DNA of 64,000 bases, taken from Taibaiella chishuiensis. Lineage in GTDB: Bacteria > Bacteroidota > Bacteroidia > Chitinophagales > Chitinophagaceae. The notes under the pieces were generated by a model, which did no database searches, was not told where the DNA came from, and worked only from the letters and a program-made list of their open reading frames with translations. The position numbers and the translations under genes were made by a program. The stretch spans positions 1-64,000 of the forward strand of contig NZ_PYGD01000012.1 of the NCBI RefSeq assembly GCF_003014535.1, given 5' to 3'. Shown piece by piece: positions 51,301 through 59,898 of this stretch (the first letter of the stretch is position 1; every line of letters begins with the position of its first letter).

Positions 51301-51740
51301 GAATATTTGTTTAAAGGTGAATGTAACATCCGGCAGGGGCCGGTTTGGAATCGGGTAATTTTCCCTGTTCGGGAAATGGGGCATAACTGCAAAAGGAACA
51401 ATAGGAGGCCAGCTGTAACAGGTGCTGAAGGACTACGGGATATGCAGGGCTTTACAAGTCCTGTCCGGGAGCGATAAATCCGGGACGAACGGTATGCTTT
51501 TCAAATATAGGACGCAGGTATTCGGGGCGCATCAGCTTATGCGGCAGGTGCAAAACTGCCTGGGCGGGTAGCAAACGGAGTCAGGTAAACGTGTAACGAT
51601 TTGTTTCATAGATGTTTGGTTGGAATGTAAAATCGAATTTAAGATAAGTTTTTATGTAATACAAAATTTATTATGTTAATGACAACTTACTGGATATCAA
51701 TTGCCGCTTAGCAGGGATTAAAGGGCAGATGGTGGGTAAA
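51301..51740. other. Gene-free stretch upstream of the T9SS cargo gene
   Basis: No convincing gene is seen. A possible minus-strand -7 box TATATTTG lies at 51502-51509, about 200 bases before the cargo gene start, which would leave a long leader. The remainder is moderate-GC sequence and then AT-rich sequence with no recognisable element. Confidence 0.5.
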
Positions 51741-51810
51741 TTTTGAATTTTAAATTTTAAATTTTGAATTTTGGGTATTGGGTATTGGGTATTGAGTATT
51801 GGGTATTGAG
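51741..51810. repeat. Drifting heptamer repeat, ten units
   Basis: Exactly ten 7-bp units in one register: TTTTGAA, TTTTAAA twice, TTTTGAA, TTTTGGG, then TATTGGG and TATTGAG alternately. The unit sequence changes along the array while the length stays at seven. Confidence 0.92.
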
Positions 51811-51840
51811 GGTGCGATGGCGTGGGCTTAAGCAACGAAT

Positions 51841-51917
51841 TGTCATCCTGAGCGCAGCCAAGGATCTTACCAGGAAAAACAAAGCCGGCAAGCAACTGCT
51901 ATGCTCAGCAGGACAGC
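51841..51917. repeat. Small dispersed inverted-repeat element
   Basis: TGTCATCCTGAGCG at 51841 starts a motif followed by AGCCAAGGATCTTA. An inverted, diverged counterpart GCTCAGCAGGACAG lies at 51904-51917. TGTCATCCTGAGCG...AAGGATCT is a short intergenic repeat known from many bacterial genomes. A related element is at 59573-59704. Confidence 0.6.
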
Positions 51918-51923
51918 AACCTT

Positions 51924-52119
51924 CTAACCTCTAATATCTAACCTCTAATATCTAACCTCTAATATCTAACATCTAATATCTAATATCTAATATCTAATAT
52001 CTAATATCTAACACCTACTATCTAACATCTCCTATCTAATATCTAACACCTACTATCTAACATCTCCCATCTCCCATCTAACATCTCAAATCTAACATCT
52101 AACATCTCCCATCTAATCT
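51924..52119. repeat. Heptamer array, 28 units
   Basis: Twenty-eight 7-bp units fill 196 bases without a slip: CTAATAT and CTAACCT alternate first, then CTAATAT runs, then mixtures of CTAACAT, CTAACAC, CTACTAT, CTCCTAT, CTCCCAT and CTCAAAT. It ends 25 bases before the Crp/Fnr start codon. Same unit family as 1-126 and 59475-59551. Confidence 0.95.
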
Positions 52120-52144
52120 GATTTTTCCACTATCTTGCCGTTGT

Positions 52145-52708
52145 ATGGAAGAACTCGCCCGCTATCTTAAAAACTACTATCATTTAAGCGCTGCAGCCTA
52201 CGACGCGTTATCGGCCTGCTTCGAAGAAAAAATATTTGCCAAGAACGATTATCTTTTAAAAGAGGGGAAAATATGCAGGCACCTGTACTTCCTGAAACAG
52301 GGCGCCTTGCGGGGTTATTATAATGCCGATGGTAAAGCGATCACCCATTGGTTCGGTTTCGAAGACAACTTTGTGACCTCGTTCTATAGCTTTATTACCG
52401 AAAAGCCGGCAGTAGAAAATCTCCAGTTTATAGAGGGCAGTATCGTATATGCCATATCGAAAGAAAGGCTGAACGGCCTCTTTAACCAATACCACGAAAT
52501 AGAGCGGCTGGTACGTATCGTATACGAACAGTATTATATCCGGCTGGAAGAACGTTATGTAAACGCGCAGTTCAAAACCGCGGCCGAACTGTATCACAAC
52601 CTGCTGGAGCAATCGCCGCATATAATCGGGCGCGTACCCCTGGGGTATATTTCTTCGTATCTCGGTATCACGCAGGAAACGCTCAGCCGCATCCGTAAGC
52701 CGCGTTAA
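52145..52708 (+). CDS. Crp/Fnr-family regulator
   Basis: A 187-residue protein with a cyclic-nucleotide-binding domain (about 15-120; KNDYLLKEGKICRHLYFLKQ, HWFGFEDNFVTSFYSFI) and a C-terminal helix-turn-helix (PLGYISSYLGITQETLSRIR). The cAMP-contact Arg/Ser pattern is not conserved, as in most Bacteroidota members, so the ligand is unknown. An imperfect box TATCTTGC (52131-52138) sits just 6 bases before the ATG, suggesting a short or absent leader. Confidence 0.92.
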   Translation: MEELARYLKNYYHLSAAAYDALSACFEEKIFAKNDYLLKEGKICRHLYFLKQGALRGYYNADGKAITHWFGFEDNFVTSFYSFITEKPAVENLQFIEGSIVYAISKERLNGLFNQYHEIERLVRIVYEQYYIRLEERYVNAQFKTAAELYHNLLEQSPHIIGRVPLGYISSYLGITQETLSRIRKPR

Positions 52709-52788
52709 CATTTCCTTTGGCGGTATTTGATAATTGTCAAATTTATTGCAGGCAACGGGCAATACTTTTACACCATAAATTCAATGTT

Positions 52789-53235
52789 ATGGAACAGAAT
52801 CAGATCCAAAAACCGTCCGCTGCCTTTGTTGCAGCATCCTGGGTGTCTTTGTTTGCAGGTGTTTGCGCGTATATCATCGGCCTGTGGAATGCCGAAATGC
52901 AACTCAATGAAAAGGGCTATTATTTTACCGTACTCATGTTTGCCCTGTTTGCCGCCATCTCTGTACAAAAGGCAGTAAGGGACCAGTTGGAAGGTATACC
53001 GGTTACCAATCTCTATTATGGCCTGGCCTGGTTTTCCATGGTTTTAACGATCGTATTGCTGACCGTAGGACTCTGGAATGCAGAGCTGACCAAAAGTGAA
53101 AAAGGTTTTTATGCCATGTCGTTTGTGCTGAGTATATTCTCCGCTATTGCGGTACAGAAAAATACCAGGGACACCCGTATCGCCACACTGGGCGAAACCC
53201 ATAAAACAAACTCCGAATCGCCAAGGCCCTTCTGA
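52789..53235 (+). CDS. YiaA/YiaB-family inner-membrane protein
   Basis: The start MEQNQIQKPSAAFVAASW gives the normal N-terminus; 24 codons above it are open but unlike the family. The 148 residues contain two copies of a YiaA domain, each with two helices and the repeated motif IGLWNAEMQLNEKGYYFTVL / VGLWNAELTKSEKGFYAMSF. Function unknown. It follows the Crp/Fnr gene after 80 bases. Confidence 0.9.
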   Translation: MEQNQIQKPSAAFVAASWVSLFAGVCAYIIGLWNAEMQLNEKGYYFTVLMFALFAAISVQKAVRDQLEGIPVTNLYYGLAWFSMVLTIVLLTVGLWNAELTKSEKGFYAMSFVLSIFSAIAVQKNTRDTRIATLGETHKTNSESPRPF

Positions 53236-53303
53236 CCTGTTGTTTAAAGCCCCTGTAAACCCTCACCATATATGCAGCGGGCAGCGCGATTAATATAACC
53301 CAA

Positions 53304-54986
53304 TTAGAATTGTGTGTAATCCCTGCGGGCCAGGTTGAGCCGCAGTCCGGCGGAGAAGTACAGGTTGCTGTTGCCGGGCAGGATATCCTGCTCCACCTTG
53401 TATTTACGGTAAGTACCGCCCAGGTCGAAGTACAGGCGGGGTCTCAGCTCATAAGATGCATTAAGACTCAGCAGGAAGCAGCTGGCTTCCGGACCATTGA
53501 TCAGGCTTACGCCATAGTCGCCGGGCCGCGACTGGTAATCGAGGAAGATATTGTTGCCGTAGTTAATGCCGCCGGTATCCACGCCCTGTTTGTAATACAT
53601 AGCCTTGGCATCGATCGCCAGGCGGGGCATAGGCTGGTAACGGGCCAGCACCAGTAACTCGGCAAAGCCGGCGCCCAGGGGATGCGCCATCGGTTGGTTG
53701 TAATGCGTATTGTTCGAAATAGCAGTGTCAGAAAGACTCCGGTAGTGCTGGTAGGTGTAAGGGCGTACGATATTCACCTCGGCCTGCAGGTCCAGGTTGG
53801 GTATCGTAAAGGCATCAAAGTATTTGATGCCGCCCTGAAGCCCCCACTTATTGGCCCAATAGCCTTTACCGGAAAAGATCTCCTTGGTCGAAAATTCATT
53901 GATCAGTACCTGGCCGTAAAGGCTCAGGCGTTTCAGCGCAAGCGCCTTGAAATTGAAGCCCAGCGCTACTTTATCCGGACTACCCATGCCTCTTTCGATA
54001 GCACGGTAGAAGATGATGGGATTCATATAACCAAACTCGTAGTGGCCTTCGCGCGAGAACGTAACGGTTTCGAAAAAGCCGATATTGAGCCAGCGGGTCA
54101 GGTTGAGGCTGAGGTAATGCGCCGTGGCGTATTTATTGGCCTGCGATGCCGAATTCTGGGGTTTCAGTACAGTATACAGGTTCTGGTAGTTCAGCTTCCA
54201 GATACGGGTATTGATACGGGCAAAGGCCGCGCCTTCCGAGAAGTCGGAAAGAAAAAGTGAGCGGTAGCCATCCCCGATAAAATGCTTGTCGTAACCCAGG
54301 GTAAGACTGATATGATCTTTGATGAGGGCGATATCGGCATAACCGCGGAATTGCAGGTACTGGTAACCGTTACCAGAGCGGTTATATTTACCGGCGCCGG
54401 GTATAGCACCCCATTTGCCGATCCAGTCGCGGGCATAGGATACGGGCTCTTCATAATTATTCGTAACAAAAAAGTAGAATCCTACACGGTCCCTGAACCT
54501 TCCCCGCAGCTCTGCGCCCTGGGTGGTGCTCCAGAGTGGTTTACGCGCGTTATCGCGTTCGTAGGTACCCTGGAAACCCAATACAGGGTTGATCACCAGG
54601 AAAAAATCATTTTTGTTGACATGCACCAGGTCGGGCTGCTTCCGGTAAAAGATACCAACCGGGTGTTTCGAATCGGCGGCGCCGTCGCTGTTTTGTCCCA
54701 GCCATTCGCCGCTTATGGAGAGCGCCCGGTTTATATTGTACTGGTCGGTATTGCTCCAGCCGGCATTATAGAAATCTGATTTTTCTTCGCGCAGGAAATG
54801 CACGGCATCCAGGCGGGATACCGGCTGCACATTCAGGAACAGATCGTTGGAAAGTGAGCCCGACAAGGCTTCCAGCCGGTTCAGGAGATGGTATTCCTCG
54901 CTGCCAAAAGGTAAATAGGTATTTTGTGCACCGGCACGATGCAGTACAAATAAGCCCAATAACAGTAAGAATATACGTTTACCCAT
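53304..54986 (-). CDS. Wzi-like outer-membrane barrel (capsule assembly family)
   Basis: A 560-residue protein with a signal peptide cleaved near RAGAQ, an N-terminal helical region (LPFGSEEYHLLNRLEALSG) and a long series of amphipathic strands (HISLTLGYDKHFIGDGYRSLF, KVALGFNFKALALKRLSLYGQ), ending in aromatic strands. It resembles the Wzi/RemB-type proteins of Bacteroidota, which attach or export surface polysaccharide or aid gliding. No capsule genes are close by, so the role is inferred from the family only. Confidence 0.75.
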   Translation of the reverse strand: MGKRIFLLLLGLFVLHRAGAQNTYLPFGSEEYHLLNRLEALSGSLSNDLFLNVQPVSRLDAVHFLREEKSDFYNAGWSNTDQYNINRALSISGEWLGQNSDGAADSKHPVGIFYRKQPDLVHVNKNDFFLVINPVLGFQGTYERDNARKPLWSTTQGAELRGRFRDRVGFYFFVTNNYEEPVSYARDWIGKWGAIPGAGKYNRSGNGYQYLQFRGYADIALIKDHISLTLGYDKHFIGDGYRSLFLSDFSEGAAFARINTRIWKLNYQNLYTVLKPQNSASQANKYATAHYLSLNLTRWLNIGFFETVTFSREGHYEFGYMNPIIFYRAIERGMGSPDKVALGFNFKALALKRLSLYGQVLINEFSTKEIFSGKGYWANKWGLQGGIKYFDAFTIPNLDLQAEVNIVRPYTYQHYRSLSDTAISNNTHYNQPMAHPLGAGFAELLVLARYQPMPRLAIDAKAMYYKQGVDTGGINYGNNIFLDYQSRPGDYGVSLINGPEASCFLLSLNASYELRPRLYFDLGGTYRKYKVEQDILPGNSNLYFSAGLRLNLARRDYTQF

Positions 54987-55064
54987 GGTCCTTTAGAATA
55001 TAATAAGGCCGCAAAATACGAAAGGGAAAGCAATCTTGCGGGTTTCGTGGCGCTGCGCCCGGGG

Positions 55065-55607
55065 TTATCCTTTTATTTTTTCTGCGAGCCAGAGAAACTC
55101 CCGGACAAAATCTTCCACGTTTTTCTGGAATTCCGGTGCGATCAGTTGCGCCGCCTCGTCAAATTTCTTATTGGCCTGGGGGACGATCAGCATAAACGGA
55201 GAGGCGATGCCGAAAAGCGCGGGTACCAGCTGCAGCAGCTGTTGTGAGGCCCTGATGCCGCCCATAACACCATCGGAAGAGGTTACGATGCCGAACACTT
55301 TTTTGTTCTGTTTCGGGAAATGGTCGAAGAGGTTTTTCATGGCCGGGGAGTAAGCGCCATTGTACTCCGGGGAGCAGATAATGAAGGCATCGGCGGCAAA
55401 CATCCGTTCGGCAAGCGGTTTAAAAGCTTCGGGCGCATGGTCTACACTGGTCCATACCTGCTGGATAAAAGGCAATACGGTTTTGTTCATTTCGATCAGC
55501 CCTACATGATGGGCGGTTATCGATTGCAGGTATTCGTAAAGATACTTCGCCACACGGGCGTTCAGGCTCGGATTGCGGGGGCTGCCCGCTATGATTTCAA
55601 TGTTCAT
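55065..55607 (-). CDS. NADPH-dependent FMN reductase
   Basis: The start MNIEIIAGSPRNPSLNARVA is chosen over an ATG seven codons above. The 180-residue flavodoxin-like protein has the FMN-binding GSPRxxSxNxR loop and CSPEYNGAYSPAMKNLFDHF. It reduces FMN, quinones or azo dyes with NAD(P)H. It stands alone next to the Wzi-like gene. Confidence 0.92.
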   Translation of the reverse strand: MNIEIIAGSPRNPSLNARVAKYLYEYLQSITAHHVGLIEMNKTVLPFIQQVWTSVDHAPEAFKPLAERMFAADAFIICSPEYNGAYSPAMKNLFDHFPKQNKKVFGIVTSSDGVMGGIRASQQLLQLVPALFGIASPFMLIVPQANKKFDEAAQLIAPEFQKNVEDFVREFLWLAEKIKG

Positions 55608-55816
55608 GATGCTTGTTTCTGCCTGCAAGTATAAGCGTTTCTTTGTTTTGTTTAAGTTATTTGTAAAGTAATTATAATTGCTGTATAAATCATGAAAAAT
55701 GGAATAACTTCGCGCCGGTTTTCCAGGAGCGGCCCGGCAATACTGTATGGGAGCGCTTCGCGGATCACGCTCAAATCTTTAAAAAACTAAAGGACGCAAA
55801 TAAAAACAGGTACCCT

Positions 55817-56824
55817 ATGAACATTATTATACCCATGGCCGGAATGGGCAAGCGTATGCGCCCGCACACACTGACCACCGCTAAACCGCTGATCCCTATT
55901 GCCGGCAAGCCCGTAGTGCAAAGGCTGGTAGAAGATATTATCGGCACTGCTAACGAGAAAGTGGAAGAGATCGCTTTCATCATAGCGCCGCATTTCGGGA
56001 AAGAAACCGAAGAAATGCTGGTTAATGTGGCAGAAAGCCTGGGCGCCAAAGGTAAGATCTGTTACCAGGAGAAAGCCCTGGGTACTGCGCACGCCATTCT
56101 TTGTGCGGCAGACAGCCTGAAGGGCAATGTGTTTATCGCCTTTGCAGATACCCTGTTTAAAGCCGATTTCAAGATCGATACCAGCAAAGACGCCATTATC
56201 TGGACGCAAAAGGTAGACGATCCTTCGGCCTTCGGCGTGGTACAGCTGGCAGACGACGGCCGCATTACCGCTTTCGTAGAAAAGCCGGAGACTTTTGTTT
56301 CCGACCTGGCGATCATCGGCGTGTATTATTTCAAAGACGGCGAGAACCTGCGTGCCGAAATGCAATACCTGCTGGATAACAACATTACCGATAAAGGCGA
56401 ATTCCAGCTGACTACCGCTATGGAAAATATGCGCAATAAGGGCCTGGGCTTTTACAGCGACCAGGTAGAAGAGTGGCTGGATTGCGGTAATAAAGACGCT
56501 ACCGTATATACCAACCAACGTATCCTGGAAATAAAGAAAGATAAAGAGCAACTCGTTGCCGCCTCTGCAAAGCTGGAAAATGCTACAATCATCGCCCCTT
56601 GTTTTATCGGCGAAAACGTACGCGTGAGCAATGCTGTAGTCGGTCCGCACGTATCGCTCGAAGCCGGTGTAACCGTTGAAAACGCTTTGATTAGCAATAG
56701 TATTATCCAGGCGCAAACAACTGTTAAAAATGCCCACATAACCAATTCCATGTTGGGAAAAAACGTAAATTACAGCGACAAGGCCGCTGAGCTCAGCCTT
56801 GGTGATTTTTCTGTGATTTTATGA
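55817..56824 (+). CDS. Sugar-phosphate nucleotidyltransferase
   Basis: The 335 residues have the NTP-transferase start MNIIIPMAGMGKRMRPHT and then KPLIPIAGKPVVQRLVE; GTAHAILCA, and WLDCGNKDATVYTNQRIL. A C-terminal left-handed beta-helix (about 265-320; NATIIAPCFIGENVRVSNAV) follows. It makes an NDP-sugar, as do GlcNAc-1-P uridylyl-, Glc-1-P thymidylyl- and Man-1-P guanylyltransferases; which one cannot be told. Its TGA overlaps the ATG of the TPR gene (ATGA), showing translational coupling. Confidence 0.93.
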   Translation: MNIIIPMAGMGKRMRPHTLTTAKPLIPIAGKPVVQRLVEDIIGTANEKVEEIAFIIAPHFGKETEEMLVNVAESLGAKGKICYQEKALGTAHAILCAADSLKGNVFIAFADTLFKADFKIDTSKDAIIWTQKVDDPSAFGVVQLADDGRITAFVEKPETFVSDLAIIGVYYFKDGENLRAEMQYLLDNNITDKGEFQLTTAMENMRNKGLGFYSDQVEEWLDCGNKDATVYTNQRILEIKKDKEQLVAASAKLENATIIAPCFIGENVRVSNAVVGPHVSLEAGVTVENALISNSIIQAQTTVKNAHITNSMLGKNVNYSDKAAELSLGDFSVIL

Positions 56825-58647
56825 TAGACCTATTTTTGTCTTTAAAGATAAATTTGAAAAAACCTGTCTGGCAGAACCGTCCGGACAGGTTTTTGATTTT
56901 CGCGTTATGCATATTCCTGTTCGCTTCCTGTACCGCAACGCGGCGCCAGGCGGGAAAGGCAGCGCCTGCTAAAGACACGGGTACCACAACAGTAATTATA
57001 GACAAAAAATTACGGGCAGGCGAAACAACCGACGGCATATTTATAGATGCCGTTAAGGCGAAGATAACGGATAACAAACCGGATGCCTTCAAACTGTTTA
57101 CCCGCGTTGCAGCCATCGATCCCGGTAATGCCACCGCCCATTTCGAGCTGTCGCGTATATGGCTCGAGCGGCGCAACATTCCCAAAGCGATCGAGGAGAT
57201 CCGTGCCGCATTGCAACGCGACTCTACCAATAAATGGTTTTATAACAGTTATGCCAACCTGCTGGATGTAGACGGCCAGTATGCAAAGGCCGCCGGTATT
57301 ATGGGGCAGCTTGCGGCACGTGAAAAGTCGCCCGAAGACTTTCTCCAGCGCCAGGCCATCTTCCTGCAAAAGGCCGGGAAAGATAAAGAAGCGCTGACCG
57401 TGCTGGATAAGCTGTCGACCTATGTAGGGCAGGACGATGAAGTACTGTTGCTACAGAAACAACAGATCTACCTGAGCCAGAATGATGTGGAAGGCGCGGT
57501 GCGCGAAGTGCGCAAACTGGTGGGCTTTTACCCCCAGGAGCCGCGCTACCTGCTGCTTGTAGGCGAACTGTATGATAACAACGGCAAGAACAAAGAAGCC
57601 CTGAAAGCTTATAAAGATGCCGAAGCCCGGTTTCCCGACGACTCCAATATCCAGTTTGCACTGGTACAGTATTACCTCAAGAATAAGGATACCGCCAACT
57701 TTCAGCATTATCTCGAAAAAGCGATCCTCAACAACGAACTGAGTATGGAAGAGCGCATCAGCCTGATTGCGCCCTTTATCCAGAGCCGTAACCAGGAAAA
57801 CACACCTATCGGGAATATGGCCATGGGGCTTATCCGTAAGCTGGCGGCACAGGAACCGCCGCAACCGGAACCCAAATTGCTTTACGCCGATCTGCTGGTC
57901 GCCGATAACCTTATCGATAGCGGCCTGGCAGAATATAAAAAAGTGATCACGCTGGACTCGACCCGCTTCGGCGCCTGGCAGCAGGTCCTGCTGGTCTATG
58001 CGCAACAGCAGCAATACGATTCCCTGCTCAACTATAGCCAGCGGGCCGCGCCCTTGTTTCCCAAAGAGCAGATGGTGTTTTACCTTGGGGGGCTTGCCTA
58101 CCAGATGAAAGGCGATCATGGAAATGCCGAAACTTTTCTGCAAAAGGCCATAAGCCTGCATAAGACCGGCAACGACGAACTGCTGTCGGAAATGCTGACA
58201 GCGCTTGGCGACGCTTATAACAGTGCGAAGAAGTTCGCTGCCTCGGATAGTTGCTACCAGGCTGCCCTGGCCCTGGAGCCCGATAATGCGTCGGCTTTAA
58301 ACAATTTCAGCTATTACTTGTCTGAAAGAGGGGAGCGCCTCGATGATGCGGAACGGATGTCGGCGAAGTCGCTGACGTTGCGACCCGGTGAAGCGACTTA
58401 CCTGGATACTTATGGCTGGATCCTCTATAAACAAGGCAAATACAAAGAGGCTAAGGGTTATATCGAAAAGGCCATCAGCGCGATCAAGGGCGATGGCGAT
58501 GCTACGCTTTACGAACATCTGGGCGACATCGAGTACAAGATCGGTAATACGGATAAGGCCCTGGAAAACTGGCGGCTTGCCAAAACCAAAGGCGGTAAAT
58601 CCGAACTGTTGGAGCAAAAAATTAACGAACAAAAATTAAAAGAATAA
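56821..58647 (+). CDS. TPR-repeat lipoprotein
   Basis: The 608-residue product begins with about 25 polar residues and then a lipoprotein-like core LIFALCIFLFASC. The rest is a series of about twelve tetratricopeptide repeats (for example ATAHFELSRIWLERRNIPKA, ASALNNFSYYLSERGERLDD, YGWILYKQGKYKEAKGYIEK). Such proteins serve as scaffolds for envelope complexes. It overlaps the nucleotidyltransferase by 4 bases and is followed after 4 bases by the DUF4292 gene, so the three are one operon. Confidence 0.88.
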   Translation: MIDLFLSLKINLKKPVWQNRPDRFLIFALCIFLFASCTATRRQAGKAAPAKDTGTTTVIIDKKLRAGETTDGIFIDAVKAKITDNKPDAFKLFTRVAAIDPGNATAHFELSRIWLERRNIPKAIEEIRAALQRDSTNKWFYNSYANLLDVDGQYAKAAGIMGQLAAREKSPEDFLQRQAIFLQKAGKDKEALTVLDKLSTYVGQDDEVLLLQKQQIYLSQNDVEGAVREVRKLVGFYPQEPRYLLLVGELYDNNGKNKEALKAYKDAEARFPDDSNIQFALVQYYLKNKDTANFQHYLEKAILNNELSMEERISLIAPFIQSRNQENTPIGNMAMGLIRKLAAQEPPQPEPKLLYADLLVADNLIDSGLAEYKKVITLDSTRFGAWQQVLLVYAQQQQYDSLLNYSQRAAPLFPKEQMVFYLGGLAYQMKGDHGNAETFLQKAISLHKTGNDELLSEMLTALGDAYNSAKKFAASDSCYQAALALEPDNASALNNFSYYLSERGERLDDAERMSAKSLTLRPGEATYLDTYGWILYKQGKYKEAKGYIEKAISAIKGDGDATLYEHLGDIEYKIGNTDKALENWRLAKTKGGKSELLEQKINEQKLKE

Positions 58648-58651
58648 GATC

Positions 58652-59461
58652 ATGTATAAGCATCTCAAAAAAGCAAACAGCAATTGGGTCGCGGCCGGTC
58701 TACTGGCGGTGGCCTGTTTTATCCTGCCGGCTTGTAAAACCTCGAAGAAAATAACAGAAACCGAACCCCGGAAAATAGAGCAGCAGGGCATGAAACCCGA
58801 AGCCTACCTGGAGCAACAGATCCAGTATTCCAGCTTCTCCGGTAAGGCGCAGATGCATTTTGAAAACAAAGACCAGAACCAGGACTTCTCCGGCAATATC
58901 CGGATGCAGAAAGGCAAGACCATATGGGCTTCGGTAGTGGCCCTGGGCATCGCCGAGGTAGCCCGCGCTTCGATTACCCCAGATAGCCTTAGGGCCATCG
59001 TGCGGATCGGTAAAAAGGCTTATGCGCTTTCGTACGAGGAAGGGCTGCAGCTGATACAGGCCCAGGTAGAGTTTCCCGTATTGCAGAACCTCATGATCGG
59101 TAACCCCCTGATCAGTGACGTGCCGGTTAAAAGTCACCAGGAAAAAGACAGCCTGATCTTACTTACCCTGGTAAAAGACGACTTTAACGAAGTGCTTACC
59201 TATAACAAACAAACGGGCATGCTGCAGCACCTGGAGCTCCGTTCCGATAAGCGCGATTTTACCTGCACCATCCGTTACGAAAAGTACGGACCTATTACCA
59301 ATAAGCAACCCTTTGCCTTTAACCGTTATATCGTAATCAATAACAAAGGGCAGGAAGTAAAGCTGGATATGGAATTCAGCAAGGCCGAACTGGATGTGCC
59401 CGTAGATGTAAGTTTCTCGATACCGGATTCCTATACCCGTATGAGCATCCCTAAGAAGTAA
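58652..59461 (+). CDS. DUF4292-family lipoprotein
   Basis: The 269 residues have a signal peptide with lipobox LPAC (near residue 28). A DUF4292 domain follows (about 55-265): YSSFSGKAQMHFENKDQNQD, RMQKGKTIWASVVALGIAEV and ARASITPDSLRAI. The half-barrel look recalls LolA/LolB lipoprotein carriers, but a Bacteroidota-specific role is not established. Third gene of the operon, often found after a TPR protein in this phylum. Confidence 0.88.
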   Translation: MYKHLKKANSNWVAAGLLAVACFILPACKTSKKITETEPRKIEQQGMKPEAYLEQQIQYSSFSGKAQMHFENKDQNQDFSGNIRMQKGKTIWASVVALGIAEVARASITPDSLRAIVRIGKKAYALSYEEGLQLIQAQVEFPVLQNLMIGNPLISDVPVKSHQEKDSLILLTLVKDDFNEVLTYNKQTGMLQHLELRSDKRDFTCTIRYEKYGPITNKQPFAFNRYIVINNKGQEVKLDMEFSKAELDVPVDVSFSIPDSYTRMSIPKK

Positions 59462-59474
59462 TTACCCGGAGGAG

Positions 59475-59551
59475 TGAGGTGTTAGATATTAGATATTAGA
59501 TGTTAGATTTTAGATATTGGATTTGAGGCGGTAGATACCAGGTGTTAGATA
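59475..59551. repeat. Heptamer repeat patch (TTAGATA)
   Basis: Eleven 7-bp units in register: TGAGGTG, TTAGATA twice, TTAGATG, TTAGATT, TTAGATA, TTGGATT, TGAGGCG, GTAGATA, CCAGGTG, TTAGATA. It is the reverse-complement orientation of the arrays at 1-126 and 51924-52119, and more decayed. It begins 14 bases after the DUF4292 stop. Confidence 0.85.
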
Positions 59552-59572
59552 TGGAATGTCCTGCCACTTTCC

Positions 59573-59704
59573 GGTCATCCGGAGCGGAGCGAAGGTTCTT
59601 AATGGAGGGAGCAGGTGTGCTAAACCAAAGGCCTGATTAGGCACAAGGCATCATGTAACAAAGCCAGCTCTCTAATGGGGTGCTTCGAGGTGTTCAGGAT
59701 GGCA
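59573..59704. repeat. Dispersed inverted-repeat element, longer form
   Basis: GGTCATCCGGAGCGGAGCGAAGGTTCTT (59573-59600) is a diverged copy of the TGTCATCCTGAGCG motif. TGCTTCGAGGTGTTCAGGATGGCA (59681-59704) is its inverted partner. The interior contains CAAAGCC as in the element at 51841-51917. The remaining part of the 59462-59898 gap has decayed repeat and the terminator at 59825. Confidence 0.6.
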
Positions 59705-59824
59705 GGTCCTGTAGGAGCTGCTAGGTGTCAGGTGGTAGCTATCTGGTATCGGAATTGAGATATGGGAATCGGGCTGTCACGTCTGAGGTATTGGGTATAA
59801 GCTATAAAATAGGAAATAAAAAAC

Positions 59825-59853
59825 GCCGGCCTTGTATAACAGGGCCGGCTTTA
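59825..59853. terminator. Terminator between convergent genes
   Basis: GCCGGCC (59825-59831) pairs with GGCCGGC (59843-59849), followed by TTTATT on the plus side and a T-run on the minus side. Confidence 0.75.
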
Positions 59854-59898
59854 TTACAGGCCCTGTGCTTTACTTTACCGGCCGGTGTATAGGATATA

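Noticed and set aside
51671-51895. 74-codon minus-strand frame in the repeat region
   Set aside because: The translation is largely the heptamer repeats read in frame and the gene would consist of repeat sequence.
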